From the NCBI GenBank assembly GCA_937897085.1, contig CALCOR010000142.1:1-7606 (forward strand): DNA of 7,606 nt. The letters are read 5' to 3'. Shown here piece by piece: positions 1-6,137 of the stretch. This DNA is from an uncultured euryarchaeote (GTDB taxonomy: Archaea > Thermoplasmatota > Poseidoniia > Poseidoniales > Thalassarchaeaceae). How positions within the stretch are numbered: position 1 is the first letter of the stretch; every line of letters starts with the position of its first letter. Below the pieces are notes generated by a model, which had not been told where the DNA came from, did not search any database, and saw only the letters and a list, made by a program, of their open reading frames with translations. The position numbers were made by a program, and so were the translations under genes.

Positions 1-1
1 C

Positions 2-3000
2 TACAACGTGACCGTTGACGACCCCAAGTTGTCGTGGCTCTATCCCAGCAGCGCCCGCTATTCCGAGATCTACGGCATGACACGGCACAATCTGAAGCCG
101 GCGACCATCATGGATGACGATCTGCTAGCCGCGCAGGACTTCCTCGATCTGCAGGTGCTGTGGTATCTCTACCAGTTCAGCCCCGACTATGTTCTCGGGA
201 ACTACAATGCGAGCCATCGCGATGACGGGCTGGTGGCGCTGTTCGAGCAGTCTGGTGGCTACACGCACGACGACCTGGTGTACGTTCTGGACGCCCAGCA
301 TAGCCAGATGGGCAACGTGTTGCCGATGTACAGTGAACTCGCCGCCTCGGGACAGGTGGAATTGACCACGACGCCGTACTACCATCCGATTATGCCGCTG
401 CTGATGATGAACGGATGGCGGTTCGAGGACGGAATCAGCGTCAACAAGGAGGCGTGGCCCGAGGACGTGCAGAGCCAGCTCGTGACCGGCATGGACCTGT
501 TCGAGGACGAACTTGGCTTCCGACCGACGGGGATGTGGCCCAGCGAGCAGTCAGTGAGTCCGAACATGGTGCAGCCGGTATCGGATGTCGGCATCCAGTG
601 GATGATCACCGACGAGGTCAATCTCGCAGGGTCAACGGATAGCGACGGAAACCAGATCGATACCGATGTGGCGAGCAATCTCGCCATGCCGTGGATGGTG
701 ACCGGAGCGGATGGAGGAGAAGTGGCGACCATCTTCCGTGATCGTGTCATCTCCGACCGTATCGCCTTCCAGTACGGCTCGATGTCACCGGAAGCGGCAG
801 CATCCGACTTCACCTCCTATGTGGATGACGTCCGCCAGCAATTGCTGGACGAGGGTAAGGACCCGAGCGAACACCTGCTCACGGTTGCACTCGACGGTGA
901 GAACTGGATGTTCATGTCCGACTTCCAGCACCACGACAACGGTCGTCCGTTCATGGACGAGTGGTACAGTCGTCTGGACAGCCACCCCAGCATCGTCACG
1001 ACCACCCCATCGGAGTTCCTGGCACAGAACCACACACTCCCTAGCATCCAGACAATCGCAACCGGATCGTGGATCGACGGAACCCTGTCCACCTGGGCCG
1101 GCGAGGCCGAAGAGAGTCTTGCATGGCAGCGCTTGATCGAGGCACGCTCGGCGTTGCTCGACTTCGAGGAGCAGAACCCGGCCGACCCCGGTCTGGATGC
1201 GGCCTGGGAAAGCCTGTACATCGCTGAGGGAAGCGACTGGTACTGGTGGTACGGACTCGATCAGGACAGCGGCTACGACGAACTGTGGGACATGCTCTAC
1301 AAGGTCCATCTATCGAACGTCTATCGGGCGATAAATCTCGAACTTCCTCCCTACTTGCAGGACCTGTGGACCAACCCTGCGGTTCCCGAGACACCGTACG
1401 ACGGCGTCATCGAGCCGATGATCGATGGGATCGCACTGCCCGGTGAATGGGATGGGGCTGCACGCTATGATGCTGGGAGCGTCGATGGCGGAGAACTGGA
1501 CATCGAATCGTTCCATCTCGGTTACGACGCGTCGAACGTCTACGTGCGCGTGGACATGGCGCTGTCCGGCTCGGAATGGCAATCATCGGACATGATCAGG
1601 GCGCCGGACCTGTCGATCTACTTCATGCAGCCGAACGCGATTAACTTCAACGAGGTGCAGACCAATTTCCGTACCTACTACGGTAACGAAATCCTCGGCT
1701 TCCCGGCCAAGAAAATGGTCTCCTTCGATTTCAACGAGATGCGTGAGGGTGGCGAGGCGAAGTACAACCTGTTCGATGCTCGAGGCAAGAACGGTGACAA
1801 CGAACAATGGGTGCTGCACAGTTCCTCGATGCTCGGTGCGTGCGCCGCAGACGAGGTCTACGAGTTCCGCATCCCATGGTCTGAACTGGGCCTCGCCCCG
1901 CGCTACTCCACTCGCGTCAAGGTTGTGACCGCACTGACTGACTCACTCTCCTACGGTGATGGGGACGACATGGAGATGGCACCACCGGCACCGGCAGAGA
2001 TGGTGATGCCCGACTTCGAGGACTGGGTGACGCTGCTCGACATCGACGACGCCACGGGCGACGAGAACGGCGGGGGCACCTACACCTACCCACTGGCGGG
2101 CGATTTCGCTCCTGGAGTGGGTCTGTGGGACATCACCCACCTGAAGGTGAGCCAGAGCGCGTGGAACGCCCGCTTCGAGGTGACGATGGCCGAGATGACC
2201 GACTACTGGAGTCTCTCCAATGGATTCAGCCATCAGATCGTGCAGATCTATGTGGATCAGGGCAACTACATGTGGGGCGAGACCGACATGCTGGAAGGCG
2301 CCAACGCGGTGATTGACACCGATTGGGCGTGGGAGGTGGCGATTTCCGTCACAGGAGATCCAGGTACGGTGAAAGCGGTCGATTCGCTGACAAGGGACAC
2401 CAGTGCAAAGGGAATCGAGGTGTTCGGTGACGTTGAATCCAAGACCATCACCATTACCGTCTCCAAGTTGGTCATCGGTCCGGACATCCCGAATTATCGC
2501 TTCGTCATCGTCGTCGGCTCACAAGACGGATTCGGGCCAGGAAAATGGCGTGATGTAGACGCCGAGGCCAAGACCTGGCGTCTCGGCGGTGGCGCCGCCC
2601 CTTCGGCCGCCACCGGGACCGATTTCGACCCCAACGTGCTCGACATCGTGCTGGATGGTGATGGGCAGGCCGCGATGCTCTCCGCCTACGATGTGGAAGC
2701 CCAGATACCGGCTGTGTTGACAGGCATCGAGATTCCAGAGATAGAGCAGCAGGTCTACGGCGCCAAGGTGGTCAGCACGACCGCCACGACGGCCATCCTC
2801 GAATGGTCCACCACCAGAGAAGGCAGTGCCAACGTCACCTGCGGCAACCTGACATTTCCTGAATCGAGTACGGAATTGACACATACGCTGCAGATCACGG
2901 GATTGGCCAGCGCCACATCCTATTCTTGCGACATCGTCATCGAAGGGCTTGATCCAGTGACATTGTCATTCAACACCAGTATCGAGGCTGACACCATCCC

Positions 3001-3448
3001 GCCAGACCTGCTGAACCTCGCTGTCGAGGTCATCGTCGGCGGCTCGCTGCGGGTCACTTGGTACACCAGTGAGCAGGCGACGGAGTCGATCGAGGTCTAC
3101 GGCCAGACCTTCGTGGGAGACAACGTGGCTCTGCGCAAGAATCACGAGATGACGGTTGTACCGTATCCTAATCTCCCCGCGCTGCAGACCTACACGCTGA
3201 CCGTCACCGCCTCCGATGCCTCAGGCAACACGAACTCCTCCAGTGTGGACTTCTTCATCGAGGAGGAGGACGCCGCGTCTCCACTCCCTGACGAAGGTTC
3301 CCCTCCAAGTGAACCGAATGAAGAGTCCAGTGACACTGCGAGCATCGCCGATGTATTCGGGAATCCTGTCGTTCAAATCGGATTGCTGTTGGTTATTCTG
3401 CTGGTTGTCGGTGCATTGTTCAGAACCCGTCGTCATGACTGGGACTAG
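2..3448 (+). CDS. Secreted, membrane-anchored GH57 amylopullulanase-type glycoside hydrolase (5'-truncated)
   Basis: This is the C-terminal 1148 residues of an extracellular alpha-glucan (starch/glycogen-type) hydrolase. The frame is open from the first bases, so the GTG at position 8 is internal, and the signal peptide and first GH57 motif lie before the window. Residues are numbered from the codon at 8. GH57 signatures: a segment resembling DLQVLWYLYQF (about 47-57), GQVE...YYHPIMP with H126, GMWPSEQ with the expected nucleophile E180, and ALDGEN with the expected acid/base D296; STWAGEAEESLAWQR is near 360-375. The 116-residue gap between E180 and D296 fits amylopullulanase-type GH57. After the catalytic part come a DOMON-like beta module (about 468-665), a second module resembling the glucodextranase C-terminal domain (about 670-870, GDENGGGTYTYP at 684-695), two fibronectin-III-like domains (about 917-995 and 1000-1082), an acidic Pro/Ser linker, a transmembrane helix (about 1121-1138) and the short tail RTRRHDWD. 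This implies a type I protein displayed outside the cell. Substrate (starch, glycogen or other alpha-glucan) is inferred from family. The TAG stop overlaps the convergent gene's stop. Confidence 0.9.
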   Translation, partial: YNVTVDDPKLSWLYPSSARYSEIYGMTRHNLKPATIMDDDLLAAQDFLDLQVLWYLYQFSPDYVLGNYNASHRDDGLVALFEQSGGYTHDDLVYVLDAQHSQMGNVLPMYSELAASGQVELTTTPYYHPIMPLLMMNGWRFEDGISVNKEAWPEDVQSQLVTGMDLFEDELGFRPTGMWPSEQSVSPNMVQPVSDVGIQWMITDEVNLAGSTDSDGNQIDTDVASNLAMPWMVTGADGGEVATIFRDRVISDRIAFQYGSMSPEAAASDFTSYVDDVRQQLLDEGKDPSEHLLTVALDGENWMFMSDFQHHDNGRPFMDEWYSRLDSHPSIVTTTPSEFLAQNHTLPSIQTIATGSWIDGTLSTWAGEAEESLAWQRLIEARSALLDFEEQNPADPGLDAAWESLYIAEGSDWYWWYGLDQDSGYDELWDMLYKVHLSNVYRAINLELPPYLQDLWTNPAVPETPYDGVIEPMIDGIALPGEWDGAARYDAGSVDGGELDIESFHLGYDASNVYVRVDMALSGSEWQSSDMIRAPDLSIYFMQPNAINFNEVQTNFRTYYGNEILGFPAKKMVSFDFNEMREGGEAKYNLFDARGKNGDNEQWVLHSSSMLGACAADEVYEFRIPWSELGLAPRYSTRVKVVTALTDSLSYGDGDDMEMAPPAPAEMVMPDFEDWVTLLDIDDATGDENGGGTYTYPLAGDFAPGVGLWDITHLKVSQSAWNARFEVTMAEMTDYWSLSNGFSHQIVQIYVDQGNYMWGETDMLEGANAVIDTDWAWEVAISVTGDPGTVKAVDSLTRDTSAKGIEVFGDVESKTITITVSKLVIGPDIPNYRFVIVVGSQDGFGPGKWRDVDAEAKTWRLGGGAAPSAATGTDFDPNVLDIVLDGDGQAAMLSAYDVEAQIPAVLTGIEIPEIEQQVYGAKVVSTTATTAILEWSTTREGSANVTCGNLTFPESSTELTHTLQITGLASATSYSCDIVIEGLDPVTLSFNTSIEADTIPPDLLNLAVEVIVGGSLRVTWYTSEQATESIEVYGQTFVGDNVALRKNHEMTVVPYPNLPALQTYTLTVTASDASGNTNSSSVDFFIEEEDAASPLPDEGSPPSEPNEESSDTASIADVFGNPVVQIGLLLVILLVVGALFRTRRHDWD

Positions 3449-5103
3449 GCGAACGGAATCGACGCTGACTCGTGTGTATGCAGGTTGATCACGGTCAGTA
3501 TGCACGGCTTCGGCTGGAACCCGAGCATGCGCTGGTAGTTGGTCTGGTCCTGCCAGGTGCTGCTGTGCACCAGCGTGATTCCCTTGTGCTCCCCACAATA
3601 GTGGCCATGCACGTGCCCGGTGACGAATATGTCGGGAATGGTGCCGATGACCATGTGGTCCTCAGGTTCGGGTGACAAGGGCGTTTTCCCTCTCCATGAG
3701 GGTGCGAGATGACGTCTTTCGAGCATCTCCTGCATCGCCACCTCAGGTTGTGAGAATGTGACGTTGCGCATTCCCGACACGAAGTCCAAGATGCTCACCC
3801 CGTGGTATGAGAGCACACGCACACCGTGCAGACTGAATTCGCACGGGTTTCCAGCGAAGGTTGTCGAATTGAAGTACTCCTGTATGCGCGGATCGAGAGC
3901 CGGTTGGGGCTCAGCGGGGCGCACAGCGTCGTGGTTCCCGGGCAGGATCATCGTCTCCAGCCAGTCCGGGAGCTGCTCGATGAGTCGCGCAACACCTTCG
4001 TACTGCTTGTAGAGGTCGACGATCTGCAGATGGCCCTGTTGGCCGGGATAGATGCCGACCCCATCGACCACGTCGCCTGACAGGATGAGATACTTCACCG
4101 TCTTGGCCAGCGGATCCTCGTGGAACCATTTGACCAGCTTGTCCCATTGCGCGTGCAGGAAGGTGTTCGAGCCGAGGTGCAGGTCTGACAGGAATGCCAC
4201 CGATACAGCCTGGTCGGCGGGCGCTGCTGATTTGCGGTGGTTGGGGAGCGGAGGCAGATGCACGTCATCGACGACGAGCACGTCGCGGCGGTCCCCTTGG
4301 ATATGACCGGTCACACCAATCACGTTGTCATTCATCAGTCCTGCCACAAGCAGTTGGTTGCGTCTGCTGGCGCTGCTGGTGTCGGCTGCGCCCCCGGGGG
4401 GGTAGAGGATGCATGCGTAATCTCCTGTTTCGTCTTCCAGCGTGAAGCGCAGGTTGGAACTCCCATGCCGTATTTCGCTCACCAGTCCGATGATGGTGGC
4501 GGTCGTGTCTCGATTTCCGAAGCGCTTGCGCTCGCGTGCGAGTCGGCGGATGTCAATCGGCCTGTTTGGCAGTCGACCTCCTTGGATGATTATCCGCTTT
4601 ATGCGCTGCAGTCTGTCGTTGAAGTAGGAGAGCATGTCACCCATGGTGCAGGCCGTGATGCTGTTCCCAGTGATGTCGAAGTGGATATCCAGCTCCGTAT
4701 CGGTCTCTGTGGCGGCGAGCGGGAACTTGGCGATGTCGAAATGAGGTAGGCCGTGGGGGCGGGCGGCGATCTCGAGCGGTGGTTCCAGGACCGGAGCCAC
4801 TACTCTGCCCACGGCCGGCTCATCGACACTCACGGGCGTATCGAGGACCGGTGAGTCACCGTTCGGCGGGGGGACACCAGTTGCGAATGAGGGAGTCTCG
4901 TCATCCACTACTGCCTCAGGCCCGACGAGCAGTTGGTCGAGCATCTCGTCATTGAGAATTCCATTCATTCCCAACCGTTTTGCAGACTTGAGGACCGCGT
5001 CGGGGTCGTCGAGTTCGAGAAGCCGTTGTTGCATGCCGCGAGCCGGCATCAGTCCTGCAGACGACAAGCGCCTGAACAGCCCTCTCCACTCATCTTCGGC
5101 CAT
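3445..5103 (-). CDS. polB: Archaeal D-family DNA polymerase small subunit DP1 (PolD exonuclease subunit)
   Basis: DP1 pairs with the large catalytic subunit DP2 to form PolD, a replicative polymerase of many archaea, and supplies the Mre11-like 3'-5' proofreading exonuclease. The 552-residue protein has a small helical N-terminal domain (about 1-60), a Pro/acidic low-complexity linker (about 61-118), an OB-fold (about 198-290, with ATIIGLVSEIRHG and LRFTLEDETGDY) and a calcineurin-like phosphoesterase domain (about 300-545). Its metal-binding motifs all look intact: SDLHLGS (D307, H309), SGDVVDG (D344, D347), PGNHD (N390, H391, D392), SYHG (H434) and GHVHG (H497, H499). Exonuclease activity is therefore expected. 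It is somewhat shorter than characterised DP1 proteins of roughly 600 residues, mostly through a short linker. The ATG at 5103-5101 is the natural start: the protein begins directly with the helical domain. There is no Shine-Dalgarno motif. It lies 108 bp after cinA/pncC on the same strand. The DP2 gene is not in the window. Its TAG stop shares three bases with the GH57 stop. Confidence 0.95.
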   Translation of the reverse strand: MAEDEWRGLFRRLSSAGLMPARGMQQRLLELDDPDAVLKSAKRLGMNGILNDEMLDQLLVGPEAVVDDETPSFATGVPPPNGDSPVLDTPVSVDEPAVGRVVAPVLEPPLEIAARPHGLPHFDIAKFPLAATETDTELDIHFDITGNSITACTMGDMLSYFNDRLQRIKRIIIQGGRLPNRPIDIRRLARERKRFGNRDTTATIIGLVSEIRHGSSNLRFTLEDETGDYACILYPPGGAADTSSASRRNQLLVAGLMNDNVIGVTGHIQGDRRDVLVVDDVHLPPLPNHRKSAAPADQAVSVAFLSDLHLGSNTFLHAQWDKLVKWFHEDPLAKTVKYLILSGDVVDGVGIYPGQQGHLQIVDLYKQYEGVARLIEQLPDWLETMILPGNHDAVRPAEPQPALDPRIQEYFNSTTFAGNPCEFSLHGVRVLSYHGVSILDFVSGMRNVTFSQPEVAMQEMLERRHLAPSWRGKTPLSPEPEDHMVIGTIPDIFVTGHVHGHYCGEHKGITLVHSSTWQDQTNYQRMLGFQPKPCILTVINLHTHESASIPFA

Positions 5104-5114
5104 GGCCGCGCGAA

Positions 5115-5130
5115 GGCGGATTCGACCGCC
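5115..5130 (-). promoter_or_regulatory. Hairpin/inverted repeat and TATA-like element upstream of DP1
   Basis: In the 108-bp gap between cinA and DP1 there is a perfect 5-bp inverted repeat, GGCGG-N6-CCGCC, at 12-27 bases before the DP1 ATG. On the minus strand a TTTA core (5132-5135, within AATGGTTTAGGG) sits about 29-32 bases before the ATG, a reasonable TATA position for an almost leaderless transcript. The repeat would then lie between the TATA box and the transcription start, where a repressor could act. If transcription instead begins upstream, it would be a short hairpin in the leader. Five base pairs can arise by chance in GC-rich DNA, so function is uncertain. The rest of the gap holds nothing I recognise. 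Confidence 0.35.
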
Positions 5131-5211
5131 CTAAACCATTGCTACGCGAATCATCTCTCATGCACGATGGAGAATCCGTGAAGGGTCGTTGTTCTTCGCG
5201 GTGACGCTCGC

Positions 5212-5949
5212 TCACTCGTCCCAATCGACATCTGCTCCGGGAATGGTCGTGGAGGGTTCCTCCTCCTTCGTTTCGGGCTCGCCATCCCAGTCAACGACAT
5301 TATCCAAGATGTTGCCACCGGAGACCGTTTTGAGTGCCGAATCGAGCTGTTGGGTGTCATTCACCTCATCCTCGTTCTGAGGGTCCTCCTCCTCGCCGCT
5401 TTCCGCTTCAGGTTCCTCTTCAGAGAAATGGTCGTCCCAGATATGCAGCGCGGTGCGCAAGGCGAAGTTGGCGAACGCCTCCTTGTTTCTGTAGCGGTCG
5501 CCGTGGCCGAATTCTGCTGAGCGCGCCTCGAGTTTGTCCTGCAACTGCACGCCGACCCATACGAGCCCGATCGCCTTGCCTTCTGTCTCGCCAGTGGGTC
5601 CGGCGATTCCGGTGATGGAGATAGCCATGTCCGAGCCGGCCCGCTCGGCAGCACCCGTGGCCATCGCTTCTGCGACTTCCTTGCTGACCGCGCCCGCGCT
5701 ACCCTCTTCCTTATCGAACAGTTCCTCGTCAACCCCCAGTTCCTCCTCCTTCGACTTGTCCGAGTATGTGATCCAGCCACGCTTGAACCAGTTGCTCGCC
5801 CCTGAGATGTCGGTGAGGATGGAAGTGAGCAGTCCACCAGTGCATGATTCGGCGGTCGCCAGCGACATTCGCTCCTGCTTCAGGCGGCGAGCGAGCTTGG
5901 CGGCGTGGATAGAAGCCTCTTCTGCCACATCCGCGACCCGCGGGAGCAT
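5212..5949 (-). CDS. pncC: CinA C-terminal domain protein, predicted nicotinamide-nucleotide amidohydrolase (PncC), with acidic tail
   Basis: The protein has 245 residues. Residues about 10-172 form a CinA-C domain, which in characterised members hydrolyses nicotinamide mononucleotide to nicotinate mononucleotide and ammonia for NAD salvage in the cytoplasm. Visible signatures are ATAESCTGGLL (E34, S35, C36, T37, GG 38-39), GWITYSDKSK...LGV (58-73), GAVSKEVAEAMATG (86-99), SITGIAGPTG (111-120) followed by GKAIGLVWVGV, and GDRYRNKEAFANFAL (150-164). The N-terminal molybdopterin-binding-like domain of full-length CinA is absent, as in stand-alone PncC. Unusually, residues about 176-245 form a strongly acidic, probably disordered tail containing two copies of VDWD (219-222 and 241-244). 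The ATG at 5949 is preferred because the usual helix before ESCTGG (ASIHAAKLARRLKQ) needs it. No Shine-Dalgarno motif is present. The gene begins 36 bp after the tRNA-Val 3' end and lies upstream of DP1 on the same strand. The deamidase activity is a family-based inference. Confidence 0.88.
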   Translation of the reverse strand: MLPRVADVAEEASIHAAKLARRLKQERMSLATAESCTGGLLTSILTDISGASNWFKRGWITYSDKSKEEELGVDEELFDKEEGSAGAVSKEVAEAMATGAAERAGSDMAISITGIAGPTGETEGKAIGLVWVGVQLQDKLEARSAEFGHGDRYRNKEAFANFALRTALHIWDDHFSEEEPEAESGEEEDPQNEDEVNDTQQLDSALKTVSGGNILDNVVDWDGEPETKEEEPSTTIPGADVDWDE

Positions 5950-5970
5950 GGTTCTTCAGCATTGGGGCGG

Positions 5971-5980
5971 TGGTTTGGTT
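5971..5980 (-). promoter_or_regulatory. Weak TATA-like element upstream of cinA/pncC
   Basis: On the minus strand the A-rich string AACCAAACCA lies about 22-31 bases before the cinA/pncC ATG, the distance expected for a leaderless archaeal transcript. It is a poor match to a TATA box. It also sits directly after the tRNA-Val 3' end, where no oligo-T terminator is visible, so read-through from the tRNA promoter is an equally good explanation for cinA expression. Confidence 0.2.
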
Positions 5981-5985
5981 GCAGG

Positions 5986-6058
5986 TGGGCCCGGGCGGAT
6001 TTGAACCGCCGATATTCGCCTTGTAAGGGCGACGTCATGACCGCTAGACCACGAGCCC
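5986..6058 (-). tRNA. tRNA-Val (anticodon UAC)
   Basis: This is a complete 73-nt cloverleaf on the minus strand. The acceptor stem pairs GGGCTCG with CGGGCCC (one U-G wobble) and the discriminator base is A. The D-arm has GTC/GAC pairs with A14, G15, G18-G19 and A21. The anticodon stem TCGCC/GGCGA encloses the loop CTTACAA, with the anticodon at 6025-6023 reading UAC for valine codon GUA. The variable loop is ATATC, giving the G15-C48 Levitt pair. The T-arm is GGCGG-TTCAAAT-CCGCC. There is no intron, and the terminal CCA is not encoded (the next bases are CCT), so it must be added by the CCA-adding enzyme. An AT-rich element lies about 20-30 bases upstream of its 5' end. No T-tract follows before cinA/pncC. 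Confidence 0.96.
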
Positions 6059-6077
6059 GCGTTCTCCCTCAACCCCC

Positions 6078-6090
6078 CTTTAGATTTGAA
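6078..6090. promoter_or_regulatory. AT-rich TATA-like island between tRNA-Val and the PIMT gene
   Basis: The sequence CTTTAGATTTGAA is the only AT-rich stretch in the 79-bp divergent gap. Read on the minus strand (AAATCTAAAG) it lies roughly 20-32 bases before the tRNA-Val 5' end, which is the correct distance for an archaeal TATA box. Read on the plus strand it would place a start near 6110, giving the PIMT mRNA a leader of about 25-30 nt. It may therefore serve one or both directions. The tRNA assignment is the more secure. Confidence 0.45.
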
Positions 6091-6114
6091 CGGTCGCATC
6101 CCGCACCCTTTTGT

Positions 6115-6135
6115 GGGGTCAGCCTGATTGACCCC
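6115..6135 (+). promoter_or_regulatory. Perfect 7-bp inverted repeat just upstream of the PIMT start codon
   Basis: The arms GGGGTCA (6115-6121) and TGACCCC (6129-6135) are exact reverse complements separated by 7 bases, and the right arm ends two bases before the ATG at 6138. As DNA it has the form of a dimeric-regulator operator overlapping or following the predicted transcription start near 6110. As RNA it would form a GC-rich hairpin against the start codon. No Shine-Dalgarno motif lies between the repeat and the ATG. The repeat is seen directly; a regulatory role is inferred. Confidence 0.45.
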
Positions 6136-6137
6136 GT

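Noticed and set aside
125..2884. Several antisense and out-of-frame open frames of 60-170 codons inside the GH57 gene
   Set aside because: They overlap a frame with unmistakable GH57 motifs, have low-complexity Arg/Ser/Pro-rich or His/Val-rich translations typical of shadow frames in GC-rich DNA, and match no family I recognise.
4391..4402. CCCCCGGGGG palindrome with a run of seven G in the DP1 OB-fold
   Set aside because: It encodes a plausible loop (YPPGGAA) and the frame continues normally on both sides, so there is no sign of a frameshift or regulatory site.
4237..4749. 170-codon plus-strand open frame opposite DP1
   Set aside because: It lies wholly inside the DP1 OB-fold coding region and shows no domain pattern; it mirrors the codon bias of DP1.
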